This document shows positions 10,665-21,937 of a stretch of 64,000 nucleotides of DNA, one piece after another. The notes below the pieces were generated by a model. It worked only from the letters and a program-made list of their open reading frames with translations. It made no database searches and was not told the origin of the DNA. The DNA is from Lepus europaeus (taxonomy: Eukaryota; Chordata; Mammalia; Lagomorpha; Leporidae): assembly GCF_033115175.1 (NCBI RefSeq), contig NC_084834.1, positions 7,847,294-7,911,293 of the forward strand, in the 5' to 3' direction. How positions within the stretch are numbered: the stretch's first letter is position 1; each line of letters starts with the position of its first letter. Made by a program: the position numbers and the translations under genes.

Positions 10665-11003
10665 TGGCCAGCACCGTGGCTTACTAGGCTAATCCTCCAC
10701 CTGTGGTGCCGGCACTCCAGGTTCTAGTCCCAGTTGGGGTGCCGGATTCTGTCCTGGTTGCTGCTCTTCCAGTCCAGCTCTCTGCTGTGGCCCGGGAAGG
10801 CAGTGGAGGATGGCCCAAGTGCTTGGGCCCCTGCACCTGCATGGGAGACCAGGAGGAAGCACCTGGCTCCTGGCTTTGGATTGGTGCAGTGCACTGGCCA
10901 TAGCGGTCATGTGGGGAGTGAACCAATGGAAGGAAGACCTTTCTCTCTGTCTCTCTCTCTCACTGTCTAACTCTGCCTGTCAAAATAAATAAATAAATAA
11001 ATA
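10665..11003 (+). mobile_element. C-SINE, intermediate type
   Basis: Young-like body (GAGGATGGCCCAAGTGCTTG) but a tail of (AAAT)n repeats (10983-11003). Confidence 0.9.
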
Positions 11004-11194
11004 ATAGTAATAGCAATAATATAACAATCAGCCTTAAAAATTAAACACAATTCCAGTATCCTCAAATAGCCCATCTGTGTTCAAGTTTTCTAGGATGTCC
11101 TATGGATTTTTTTTACTTAATTCAGAATCCAAACAAGATCTAAACATTATTTTTTCCTAGTACTCTGTGATTATAGGAGTAAATATGATCAATT

Positions 11195-11284
11195 ATTTAT
11201 ACGTCTTATTGCAGATGTAGAAAACAAGATTCAAAATGGTTGCAAGTAACTTTCCCAGAGCTAATGAGCTAATAAATGGCAGAA
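11195..11284 (-). mobile_element. MIR fragment
   Basis: TGCAGATGTAGAAAACAAGATT, GCAAGTAACTTTCCCAGAG and CTAATAAATGGCAGAAC match the MIR core (complement of CCACTTACTAGCTGTGTGAC...). Cut by the next C-SINE. Confidence 0.6.
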
Positions 11285-11610
11285 CGGGGCTGGTGCTGTG
11301 GTGTAGCAGGTGAGGCCACCTCCTCTAGTGCCAGCATCCCATATGGGCACCAGTTCAGGTCCCGGCTGCTCCTCTTCCGATCCAGCTCTCTGCTGTGGCC
11401 TGGGAAAGCAGTACAAGATGGCCCAAGTCCTTGGGGCCCTGCACCCACATGAGAGAACTGTAAGAGGCTCCTGTCTTTGGATCCAGCTCCAGCTATTGCG
11501 GCCATCTGGGGTGTGAACCAGAGGATGGAAGACCTCTCTTTCTTTCTCTCGTCTCTGTGTAACTATGAGTTTCAAGTAAAATAAATAAACCTTAAAAAAA
11601 AAAAAAAAAG
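11285..11610 (+). mobile_element. C-SINE, older-type
   Basis: Head GGGGCTGGTGCTGTGGTGTA, tail AAATAAATAAACCTTA plus poly-A. Confidence 0.88.
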
Positions 11611-11684
11611 CAGAGTAGCAGGGACTGGAACTGACACTTCCATATGAGATTCAGGCTTAACCCAGTGTGCCACAATGCCAGCCC
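11611..11684 (-). mobile_element. C-SINE head remnant
   Basis: Only the minus-strand head (GGGACTGGAACTGACACTTC ... CACAATGCCAGCCCC) remains. Confidence 0.65.
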
Positions 11685-11718
11685 CCTACTGCCATCATTT
11701 CATTCCAGATCACACTCT

Positions 11719-12059
11719 TTTTTTTTTTTTTTGGACAGGCAGAGTGGACAGTAGAGGGAGACAGAGAGAAAGGTCTTCCTTTTTGCCGTTGGTTCACCCT
11801 CCAATGGCCGCCGCGGTAGGCGCGCTGGGGCCAGAGCACTGCGCTGTTCCGATGGCAGGAGCCAGGTGCTTCTCCTGGTCTCCCATGGGGTGCAGGGCCC
11901 AAGCACTTGGGCCATCTTCCACTGCACTCCCTGGCCACAGCAGAGAGCTGGCCTGGAAGAGGGGCAACCGGGACAGGATCGGTGCCCCAACCGGGACTAG
12001 AACCCGGTGTGCCGGCGCCGCAAGGCGGAGGATTAGCCTACTGAGCCGCGGCGCCGGCT
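11719..12059 (-). mobile_element. C-SINE, young-type
   Basis: TSD AGATCACACTCT at 11707-11718 and 12060-12071. Full length with an intact GC-rich head. Confidence 0.94.
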
Positions 12060-12071
12060 AGATCACACTCT

Positions 12072-12480
12072 ATAAAACCTCTCTCTCATTCTGTGAATTT
12101 TCGCATCCCCATTCTCCTTATCCCTTTGGAAGCATGTGATCTGTCTTTAAGTATGGATATATTCCTGCAAAAATATAAACTACTGGTTTTAAGTATGTAT
12201 ATCTGCTTAATTTACTGATATATTTCTCTTATGTACATGCAGCATGGGAATTCATTTGAATCTATTTCATGCTGGGTTTTGCTTTTTAGTTAGTGGTATT
12301 TACTTAAACACAGTATTGGCATTTTCTTTTACAATACCCCACAAGCGGTATCAATAATTCATCAATCACTGTATTTGGGGCCTACAGTCTACCAGTATTG
12401 ACCAATAACCATGTATTGAATTTCATATTAATGACTTGCCTTTTAAGGGGTTAGCTAAGAACGCCATCGTGCTCAAGTTA
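12072..12480. other. Unassigned sequence upstream of the CpG island
   Basis: AT-rich and apparently unique. No gene or repeat recognised. Confidence 0.4.
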
Positions 12481-12917
12481 TTATTTCCTACAGACGCCAG
12501 TACACAAGATGCGGCATTCACGTGAGCACGACGATGTTTTCCAGACACGATCTTTCGGTTCCCCAGTTATACCTTTTGTAGGTGTCGCTCCGGAAAACGC
12601 AAAGCTCACACAGAGAGACGAGGATAACCAATCTGCAGGTAACCACCACCCGGCGGCACCACCAAGATCCCAATTAAAAAGCCAAGTTGCAGTTCCGAGC
12701 TCTGGGTACCTCGCCGAGGGGGCCTGGGTGATTTTCCAAGCACTCCCTGGTAAAACCCCGGTGCATCTGGGCGGCCGCTTGCAGGGCTGGGCTCCCCAGG
12801 TCCGCGTGCGGGGCAAGCAGGCCTCGGGCCCCGGGGAGCGGGGGGCGCCCGGCCTGCAATCCCTCCTTTCTTCTTTCTCTGTGCAAGACGTAAACACAAG
12901 TGACTGACTACACAGAA

Positions 12918-12946
12918 AAATAAATAAATAAATAAATAAATAAATA
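12918..12946 (+). repeat. (AAAT)n microsatellite
   Basis: Seven near-perfect AAAT units at the left part of the CpG island. Confidence 0.9.
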
Positions 12947-13090
12947 GCGCACAGGAAGCCAGTCAGAGAAGCCAAGCTGCGGACCGACGACGCACCAAGC
13001 CACGGCCCCGGCTTGGCGGGAAGCCGCGCCCCGCTGCGCGCCCCGCCCACTTCCTGGGGAGGCGCCGCCGCCTCAGGGAGCCCGGCGGCC

Positions 13091-13130
13091 GCCGCTCACC
13101 GGCGCTCACCGCCGCTCACCGGCCCTCACC
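13091..13130 (-). repeat. Four tandem decamers carrying GGTGAG
   Basis: The 10-base unit GCCGCTCACC occurs four times with small changes. On the minus strand each unit contains GGTGAG, which resembles a 5' splice site. Confidence 0.85.
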
Positions 13131-13193
13131 GCCTCGCCGGGAGCCCGCGCTGGCCGCCCCGCCGGGGTGACTGTGCCGCCCGAGCTCCAGGCC

Positions 13194-13202
13194 CAGGTAA
13201 GC
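13194..13202 (+). promoter_or_regulatory. Consensus 5' splice site in the CpG island
   Basis: CAG/GTAAGC, with the exon ending at 13196. It closely fits the mammalian donor consensus. No partner exon is proven. Confidence 0.45.
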
Positions 13203-13800
13203 AGGCGCGCGAGCGGGACCGCGGCCCGGGAAGCCGCAGCCGGCGCACGTGCGGCTCCTCCGCGGCCCGCGCCTCGCCGGAGCTTCTGGAAGCTTCGTCC
13301 CGGGCGGCAGGCGCGTGTGGGGCCGCCGCGCGGGGCGGCGTCGCTGGCTTCCCGCCTCTCGCAGACCGGCGGGCCTGGCCTCCTCCAGCGGCGGGCACAG
13401 CCTGGCGTGGCCTCCGGAGAGACCGGCTTCGTGTCGGCTTGCCGCCGGCTCTGTGCGGCTCCGGTTAGAGAACAGGACGCAGCCTCGCCCGTGGGTCGGC
13501 CGGGCCTGAACAGCAATGGCGTGTGCACGGGGGAGGTGTCCTACCGCTGACCGCGCGTTGGATTTTGAGGCCAGAGGGCACGGGTGAGCGCCGGAGGGAG
13601 GAGAGCTGACGGGGAGACTGATGGCAGAGGCAGGGCAGCCCTGGGTGCAGCGCCTGAGCCTAGAGCCACCCACGTGCCTGCTGCCGCACAGGTGCTACCC
13701 CGGTTGGGTGGCGCCCTCCAGACCCTCCTGGGCAAGGCAGCGCAAAACACGATCGATGGACCATTTTCTAGAATAATCCTGAATGCTGTGATCCGGGAGG

Positions 13801-14033
13801 AGAGGTTAGGAGGGGCAGGGCGGGAGGATGCCCGCTTTTTCATGCTCTGACATATTTTGTGTGTCTTTCTATGTCAGTCCTGTTGGCGCTCGCATCCTTT
13901 CTTTAGAATCTGCTTGATATTCTCCTGCGTGGAATGTTTGTAACGTAGCTTATTCGGTCACTACTGACAATAGACTTTGCCATGTAGTTTTGAAGTTCAA
14001 GCAAGTGTTGCAACCTCCTATATATTTAGGATC
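13801..14033. other. Unassigned sequence right of the CpG island
   Basis: AT-rich. No gene or repeat recognised. Confidence 0.35.
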
Positions 14034-14260
14034 TACAAAAAGTTAACGGGAAGCTCATTATGAGAAAACTATGCATGGACTTCAAACATGTTTACACCAA
14101 AGTAAACCTGACTTAATTCCATGTTCTGCAAACTTTTGATGTGCACTTGCATGTCGTTAAGTATTTCTTAAGATTATACATGGTTTTAGAGGATGTCTGT
14201 CGTGGAATTAGAAGGGTATAATAATAACATCAATTTTTGAAATTGCTTGGCTTTCTTTTT
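14034..14260. mobile_element. Mariner-like MITE plus shared flank, copy 2
   Basis: Contains ACACCAAAGTAAACCTGACT, AATTCCATGTTCTGCAAACT, then GTGGAATTAGAAGGGTATAA and CATCAATTTTTGAAATTGCT, in the same order as 7377-7575. Confidence 0.5.
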
Positions 14261-15180
14261 CATTTATTTATTTTACATTTTTAAGGTAAACAAATTTCAT
14301 GTATTTCATATCTACAGATTTAGGAACATAGTGGCTCTTCTCGCCTTACCCTCCCTCCTGCCCACATTTTACAATGATCTACTTTCAGTTTACTTTATAC
14401 TCATAAGATTGACCCTACACTAAGTAAGGAGGTCAACAAATAGTAAGAAAAAAAAAACACTGTTCTTCAAGAGTAGAGCAAGAGCTAAAAATCATCAAAT
14501 CCTAAAATGTCAATTTCATTCCTATATGTTACTTTTTTTTTTTTTTTAGTTACCAAAGATCAGGAAAGACATATTTGCCTTCTTGGGACTAGCTTATTTT
14601 GCTAAGTATAATGGTTTCGAGTTACATCCATTTTGTTGCAAAAGAAATTCATTCTTTTTTATGGCTCAGTAGTATTCCATATTATATATACTCCGTAATT
14701 TCTTTATCCACTCATCAGTTGATGGACATCTAGGTTGATTCCATGTCTTAACTATTGTGAATTGAGCTGCAATAAACATGGGGGTAACAGATAACTCTTT
14801 CATATGCTGATTTCATTTCCTTTGGGTACATTCTCAGGAGTGGGATTGCTGGGTCATATAGTAGATCTATTTTCAGATTTCTGAAGTATCCCCATACTGT
14901 CTTCCACAATGGTTGTGCTAGGTTGCATTCCCACCAAATGTGAATTGAGGTGCCTTTTCCCTCACATCCTTGTTAGTGTTTATTGTTTGTTGATTTTTGT
15001 ATGAGAGCCATTCTAACTAGGATGAGGTAAAACCTAACTGTGGTTTTGATTTGCTTTTCCCTGATGGCTACTGATCCTGGGCATTTTTTCATGTCTGTTG
15101 GTCATTTGAATTTCCTCTTTTGATTTAAACCCTTTGCCCATTTCTTAAGTACATTGGTTTGTTGTTTAGTTTCTTTCTTT

Positions 15181-15475
15181 TTTTTTTTTTTTTTTTTGAC
15201 AGGCAGAGTGAACAGTGAGAGAGAGAGACAGAGAGAAAGGTCTTCCTTTGCCATCGGTTCACCCTCCAATGGCCACGCACCATGCTGATCCGGACCCAGG
15301 AGCCAGGTGCTTCTCCTGGTCTCCCATGGGGTGCCGAGCCCAAGCATTTGGGCCATCCTCCACTGCACCCCCAGGCCATAGCAGAGAGCTGGCCTGGAAG
15401 AGGAGCAACCGGGACTAGAACTCAGTGTGCCGGCGCCGCAGGTGGAGGATTAGCCTATTGAGCCGCAGCACCGGC
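15181..15475 (-). mobile_element. C-SINE, young-type, in old L1
   Basis: Long poly-T then GACAGGCAGAGTGAACAGTG, with two short body deletions. Flanks share TTGTTT. Confidence 0.9.
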
Positions 15476-15943
15476 CTTGTTTCTTGAGCTCCTCATAGAT
15501 TCTGGTTATTAATCCTTTATCAGTTGCATAGTTTACAAATATTTTCTCCCATTCTGTCAGCTGTTCATTTTGATGAGTGATTCCTCTGCAGTTCAGAAGC
15601 TTCTCAGTTTGATATAATCCCACTTGTCTATTTTGGTTTTCATTGTGCTTCAGAGGTCTTTTCCAAGAACTCTGCCTATGCCTATGTCTTACAGAGTTTC
15701 CCCTTATTTTCTCTTGTAGTAATTTGATGGTATCAGGTCGTAGATTTAGATCCTTGATCCATCTTGAGTTGATTTTTGTATAAGGTGTAAGATAGGTGTC
15801 TTGTTTCACACTTCTGCACATGGAGATCCAGTTTTCCCAGTACCATTTGTTGAAGAGACTATCCTTTCTCCAGGGATGAATTTTAGCTCCATTGTCAAAG
15901 ATTAGTTGTAGATGCATGGATTGATTTCTGGAGATTCTCTTCT

Positions 15944-16279
15944 TTCTTTTTTTTTTTTTTTTTTTTTTTTGACAGGCAGAGTGGATAGTGAGACAGAGAG
16001 AAAGGTCTTCCTTTTTGCCGCTGGTTCACCCTCCAGTGGCCGCTGCGGCTGGCTCATTGCACTGATCCGAAGCCAGGAGCCAGGTGCTTCTCCTGGTCTC
16101 CCATGGGGGTGCAGGGCCCAAGCACTTGGGCCATCCTCCACTGCCTTCCTGGGCCATAGCAGAGAGCTGGCCTGGAAGAGGGGCAACCGGGACAGAATCA
16201 GGCGCCCCAACCAGGACTAGAACCCGGTGTGCTGGCGCCGCAAGGCGGAGGATTAGCCTGTTAAGCCACGGCGCCGGCC
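15944..16279 (-). mobile_element. C-SINE, young-type, in old L1
   Basis: Flanks GGAGATTCTCTTCT (15930-15943) and GGAGTTTCTCTTCT (16282-16295) form a TSD with one mismatch. Confidence 0.93.
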
Positions 16280-16549
16280 AAGGAGTTTCTCTTCTGTTCC
16301 ACTGGTCTACATGAGTATTTTTGTGCCAGTACTAGACTATTTAGTAACTGCATAGTAGTATGTCTTGAAATTGGATATTATGATGCCTTTGGCTTTGTTT
16401 TTGCAGTTTAGGAGTTCTTTAACTATTCGTAGTCTCCTGTGTTTCCATATGAATGTTAGCATCATTTTTCCTAGATCTGAGAAGAATGTCCTTGGTATTT
16501 TGATTGGGATCACATTGAATCTATAAATTGCTTTCGGTCCACAAACATT

Positions 16550-16568
16550 GAATATTACCTCCTTTTTT
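16550..16568. repeat. Target-site duplication of the full-length L1, 3' copy
   Basis: GAATATTACCTCCTTTTTT here matches GAATATTACCTCCTTTTTT at 23889-23907. The exact boundary with the L1 poly-A (T on this strand) is ambiguous. Confidence 0.9.
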
Positions 16569-16639
16569 TTTTATTTTTTTTATTTTTTTATTTATTTTTT
16601 TTTTATTAAACTTTTATTTAATGAATATAAATTTCCAAA

Positions 16640-18044
16640 GTATAGCTTGTGGGTTACAATGGCTTCCCCCCTCGCACAACTTCCCTCCCGCCCGCAACCC
16701 TCCCCCCTCCCGCTCCCTCTCCCCCTCCATTCGTGTAAAGATTCATTTTCAATTCTCCCTACATACAGAAGATCAGTTTAGTATACATTAGGTAAAGACT
16801 TCAACATTTTGCCCACATAGCAACACCAAGTGAAAAAACTACCATTGGATTACTAATTATAGCATTAAATAGCAATGTACAGCACATTAAAGACAGAGAT
16901 CCTACATAATTTTTTTCAAATTAATTAATTTTCTATGCCATTTCCATTTTAACACCAGGTTGTTTTTTTTTTCTTTTTTTTTTTTTTTCGTTTCCAATTC
17001 TCTTTATATACAGAAGATCACTTCAGTCTATAATTAGCAAAGACCTCATCAGTCTGCGCCCACACAGAAACGCAAAGTATAAAAATCCTGTTTCAGTACC
17101 AGTCATAGCATCCCTTGGCTTTAGACGACACATTAGGGACAGATCCCACATGGGGTGTAAGTACACAGTGACTCCTGTTGCTGACTTAACAATTTGACAC
17201 TCCTGTTCATGGCGTCAGTAATCTCCCTAGGCTCTAGTCATGAGTTGCCAGGGCTATGGAAGCCTTTAGAGTTCGCTGACTTTGATCTTATTCCGATAGG
17301 GTCATAGTCAAAGTGGAGGCTCTCTCCTCCCTTCGGAGAAGGGCACCTCCTTCTTTGATGGCCCCGTTCTTTCCACTGGGATCTCACTCACAGAGATCTT
17401 TCATTCAGGTCTTTTTTTTTTTCCCATGATATCTTGGCTTTCCATGCCTGCTATACTCTCATGGGCTCTTCGGCCAGATCTGAATGCCTTGAGGGCTGAT
17501 TCTGAGGCCAGAGTGTTGTTTAGGACATCTTCCATTCTATGAGTCTGCTGTGTATCCCACTTCCCATGTTGGATCTTTCTCTCCCTTTTTGATTCTATCA
17601 GTTAGTATTAGCAGATACTTGTCTTGTTTGTGTGATCTCCTTGACTCTTAGAGCTATCAATTGTGAGCTGAAATTGATCACTTGGACCAGTGCGATGGCA
17701 TTGGTACATGCCATCTTGATGGGATTGTGCTGGAATCCCCTGGCACTTTTCTAACTCCACCATTTGCGGCCAGTCCGATTGAGCATGTTCCAAATTGTTC
17801 ATCTCCTCCCTCTCTTTTTCCACTCTTAGATTTAACAGGGATCTCTTTTCAGTTAAATTTAAACACCTAAGAATAATTGTGTGCCAATTACTGAGTTCAA
17901 CCAATAGTACTAGAACAACAACAATAACAACAAATACTAAAAAGGATAAAATACTGCACTGTACATCTAAAGTCAGGACAGGAGCTGATCAGTTCATTGT
18001 TGCTTATTGTGTCCATTTCATTTAACAGGTTTCCCCTTTGGCGC
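16640..18044 (-). other. 3' UTR of the full-length L1
   Basis: Runs from the ORF2 terminal stop to the AATAAA-containing 3' end. It ends with a G-rich tract (16665-16730, C-rich on plus). A 98-codon minus-strand open frame at 17608-17904 has no recognised domain. Confidence 0.85.
16665..16730 (-). other. G-rich tract in the L1 3' UTR, quadruplex candidate
   Basis: On the minus strand several runs of three or more G (GGGGGAGGGTTGCGGGCGGG among them) lie within 65 bases. G-rich polypurine tracts are a known feature of mammalian L1 3' UTRs. Confidence 0.75.
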
Positions 18045-21000
18045 TCAGTTGTCACCGATCAGGGAAAACAAATGATATTTGTCTCTTTGGGACTGGCTTA
18101 ATTCACTCAGCATGATGTTTTCCAGATTGCTCCATCTTGTTGCAAATGACTGGGTTTCGTTGTTTCTTACTGCTGCATAGTATTCTATGGAGTACATGTC
18201 CCATAATTTCTTTATCCAATCTACTGTTGATGGGCATTTGGGTTGGTTCCAGGTCTTAGCTATTGTGAATTGAGCTGCAATAAACATTAATGTGCAGATG
18301 GCTTTTTTATTAGCCAAATTAATTTCCTTTGGGTAAATTCCAAGGAGTGGGATGGCTGGGTTGTATGGTAGGGTTGTGTTCAGGTTTCTGAGGAATCTCC
18401 AGACAGACTTCCATAGTGGCTTAAGCAGTTTGCATTCTCACCAACAGTGGGTTAGTGTCCCTTTTTCCCCACATCCTCTCCAGCAGCTGTTGTTGGTAGA
18501 TTTCTGAATGTGAGCCATTCTCACTGGGGTGAGATGGAACCTCATTGTGGTTTTGATTTGCATTTCTCTGATTGCTAGTGATCTTGAACATTTTTTCATG
18601 TGTCTGTTGGCCATTTGGATTTCCTCTTTCGAAAAATGTCTATTGAGGTCCTTGGCCCATCTCTTAAGAGGGTTGTTTCTTTTGTTTTTGTGGATTTTCT
18701 TGATTTCTTTGTAGATTCTGGTTATCAATCCTTTATCTGTAGTATAGTTTGCGAATATTTTTTCCCATTCTGTTGGTTGCCTCTTCACTTTCCTGACTGT
18801 TTCTTTTGAAGTACAGAAACTTCTCAATTTGATGTAATCCCAAAAGTTAATTTTGGTTTTCACTGCCTGTGCTGTTGGAGTATTTTCCAGGAAGTCTTTG
18901 CCTGTGCCTATATCTTGCAGGGTTTCTCCAATGCTCTCTAATAATTTGATGGTTTCGGGTCGTAGATTTAAGTCTTTAATCCATGTTGAGTGAATTTTTG
19001 TGTAAGGTGATAGGTATGGGTCTTGCTTCAAGCTTCTGCATGTGGAAATCCAATTTTCCCAGCACCATTTATTGAATAGGCTGTCCTTATTCCAGGGATT
19101 AGATTTGGATCTTTGGTCAAATATAAGTTGGCTGTAGATGTTTGGATTGATTTCTGGTGTTTCTATTCTGTTCCATTGGTCTATCCATCTGTTTCTGTAC
19201 CAGTACCATGCTGTTTTGATAACAACTGCCCTGTAGTATGTCCTAAAATCAGGTATTGTGATGCCTCCGGCTTTGTTTTTGTTGTACAGGATTGCTTTGG
19301 CTATTCGAGGTCTTCTGTGTCTCCATATGAATTTCAGCATCATTTTTTCCAGATCTGAGAAGAAGGTCTTCGGTATCTTGATTGGTATTGCATTGAATGT
19401 ATAAATTGCTTTTGGGAGAATAGACATTTTGATGATATTGATTCTTCCGATCCATGAGCATGGAAGATTTCTCCATTTTTTGGTATCCTCTTCTATTTCT
19501 TTCTTTAAGGTTTTGTAGTTTTCATCGTAGAGATCTTTAACGTCTTTGGTTAAGTTTATTCCAAGGTATTTGATTGTTTTTGTAGCTATTGTGAATGGGA
19601 TTGATTTTAGAAGTTCTTCCTCAGCCGTGGCATTGCCTGTGTATACAAAGGCTGTTGATTTTTGTGCATTGATTTTATATCCTGCTACTTTGCCAAACTC
19701 TTCGATGAGTTCCAGCAGTCTCTTAGTAGAGTTCTTTGGGTCCCCTAAATAAAGAATCATATCATCTGCAAAGAGGGATAGTTTGAGTTCTTCCTTCCCG
19801 ATTTGTATCCCTTTAATTTCTTTTTCTTGCCTAATAGCTCTGGCCAAAACTTCCAGAACTATATTGAATAGCAGTGGTGAGAGAGGGCATCCCTGTCTGG
19901 TACCAGATTTCAGTGGAAATGCTTCCAACTTTTCCCCATTCAATAGGATGTTGGCCGTGGGTTTTTCATATATTGCTTTGATTGTATTAAGGAATGTTCC
20001 TTCCATACCCAGTTTGCTTAGAGTTTTCATCATGAAAGGGTGTTGTATTTTATCAAATGCTTTCTCTGCGTCTATTGAGAGAATCATATGGTTTTTCTTC
20101 TGCAGTCTGTTAATGTAGTGTATTACGTTGATTGTTTTGCGAATGTTGAACCATCCCTGCATACCGGGGATGAATCCCACTTGGTCTGGGTGGATGATCT
20201 TTCTGATGTGTTGTTGCATTCTATTGGCCAGAATGTTATTGAGGATTTTTGCATCTATGTTCATCAGGGATATTGGTCTGTAATTCTCTTTCAATGTTGC
20301 GTCTCTTTCTGGCTTAGGAATTAAGGTGATGCTGGCTTCATAGAAAGAATTTGGGAGGATTCCCTCTTTTTCGATTGCTCTGAATAGTTTGAGGAGAATT
20401 GGAGTTAGTTCTTCTCTAAATGTCTGGTAGAACTCAGCAGTGAATCCATCTGGTCCTGGGCTTTTCTTTGTTGGGAGGGCCTTTATTACTGCTTCAATTT
20501 CTGTGTCAGTTATTGGTCTGTTTAGGTTTTCTATGTCTTCCTGGCTCAATTTAGGGAGGTTGTATGTGTCCAAGAATCTTTCCATTTCTGATAGATTTCC
20601 CTGTTTGCTGGCATACAGGTCCTTGTAGTAATTTCTGATGATTCTTTTTATTTCTGTGGCGTCTGTTGTTATGTTTCCCATTTCATCTCTGATCCTATTG
20701 ATTTGGGTCTTTTCTCTTCTTTTTTTAGTTAGTTGGGCCAATGGAGTGTCAATTTTGTTTATTTTTTCAAAAAACCAGCTCCTTGTTTGGCTGATTTTTT
20801 GTAATGTTTTTTTGGATTCAATCCTGTTGATTTCTTCTCTGATTTTAATTATTTCTCTTCTCCTACTGGGTTTGGGTTTGGTTTGCTGCAGATTTTCTAG
20901 ATCCTTGAGATGACTTGAAAGCTCATCTATTTGGTGCCTTTCCAATTTCTTGTTGTAGGCACCTATTGATATAAACTTTCCTCTTAACACTGCTTTTGTT

Positions 21001-21869
21001 GTATCCCATAGGTTTTGGTATGTTGTGCTGTTATCCTCATTTACTTCCAGAAAATTTTTGATTTCTCTTTTAATTTCTTCTATGACCCATTGTTCATTCA
21101 GGAGCATGTTGTTCAATCTCCATGTGTTTGCACGTGCTCTAGGGATTCCTGAGTTGCCAATTTCCAATTTCATTCCTTTGTGGTCTGAGAAGCTGCATGG
21201 TATGATTCTTATTCTTTTGAATTTGCTGAGACTTGCTTTATGGCCTAGTATGTGGTCAATCCTAGAGAGGGTTCCATGTACTGCTGAGAAGAATGTAAAG
21301 TCCTTAGATGTAGGATGAAATGTTCTGTAGATATCTGTTAGATCCATTTGGGCTATAGTGTCATTTAAATCTACTGTCTCCTTGTTGATCCTCTGTCCTG
21401 TTGATCTGTCTATCTCTGAGAGTGGAGTATTGAAGTCCCCCAGTATTATTGTATTGGGGTCTAAGTCTCCCTTTAAGTCCCTTAACAAGTCTTTTAAATA
21501 AGCTGGTGCCCTGTAATTAGGTGCATATACGTTGATAATCGTTATATCTTCCTGTTGAATGGATCCCTTAATCATTATATAGTGCCCCTCTTTGTCTCTC
21601 CTAACAGTTTTTGTGGTAAAGTTTATGTTGTCTGATATTAAGATGGCTACGCCCGCTCTCTTTTCATTTCTATTGGCATGGTATATCTTTTTCCAGCCCT
21701 TCACTCTCAGGTTGTATGGATCATTGTTGGATAGATGGGTTTCTTGTAGGCAGCAAAAGGATGGGTTTTGTTCCTTGACCCAATCAGCCAATCGGTGTCT
21801 TTTAACTGGACAGTTCAAGCCATTAACATTCAATGTGACTATTGAGAAGGAGTAACTTTGCCCTGCCAT
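18045..21869 (-). pseudogene. L1 ORF2 (endonuclease/reverse transcriptase) with one stop codon
   Basis: The start MAGQSYSF and residue numbering follow mammalian L1 ORF2p. The apurinic-type endonuclease has N14, E43 (LQET), D145 and N147 (GDFN), D205 (RIDH) and H230 (SDH). The reverse transcriptase has D600 (SIDAEKAFD) and F700-D703 (FADD). The frame is open for 1143 codons. A TGA at 18438-18440 stops it inside the C-terminal cysteine-rich segment, just after [11 protein letters not shown]. The same frame continues without another stop to 18045, giving 1274 sense-length codons, about the human ORF2p length. The lost 130 residues belong to the C-terminal nucleic-acid-binding region. The protein would reverse-transcribe L1 RNA at nicked chromosomal DNA. 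Confidence 0.95.
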
Positions 21870-21937
21870 TTGCCAAAGATATTTTCTAATATCTGGTTTC
21901 AGATTCCTGTGATCTTTTGCTGTGAGGTTTCCTTCCT

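Larger units (their letters stand above)
10085..11175. mobile_element. Ancient mammalian repeat in three pieces
   Basis: 10085-10315 (AAATTTCAAACATATACACA, GACCAATCTTGTTTCATCTG), 10623-10664 (ATATTTCTAAAAGATAAGAA) and 11004-11175 (CCATCTGTGTTCAAGTTTTC) read in the right order as one old repeat I recognise from other mammals but cannot name. Two C-SINEs interrupt it. Confidence 0.5.
12600..13800. promoter_or_regulatory. CpG island, orphan promoter candidate
   Basis: GC content and CpG density rise sharply from about 12.6 kb and fall away near 13.8 kb, with many CCGCCCC/GGGCGGC Sp1-type boxes and no SINE inside. An (AAAT)n run interrupts it at about 12918-12946. Several long open frames on both strands (up to 189 codons) are expected in such sequence and show no domain. 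A consensus plus-strand splice donor sits at 13194-13202. TRIM75 starts 13 kb downstream on the same strand, so this may hold its first non-coding exon. It could instead drive an unrelated or bidirectional transcript. Confidence 0.7.

Noticed and set aside
12481-13050. 189-codon minus-strand frame in the CpG island
   Set aside because: It translates an (AAAT)n microsatellite and GC-rich sequence with no domain. Overlapping long frames exist on the other strand too.
13013-13673. Several 86-185 codon frames on both strands of the CpG island
   Set aside because: Stop codons are rare by composition here. The frames overlap each other and are Arg/Pro/Ala-rich without motifs.
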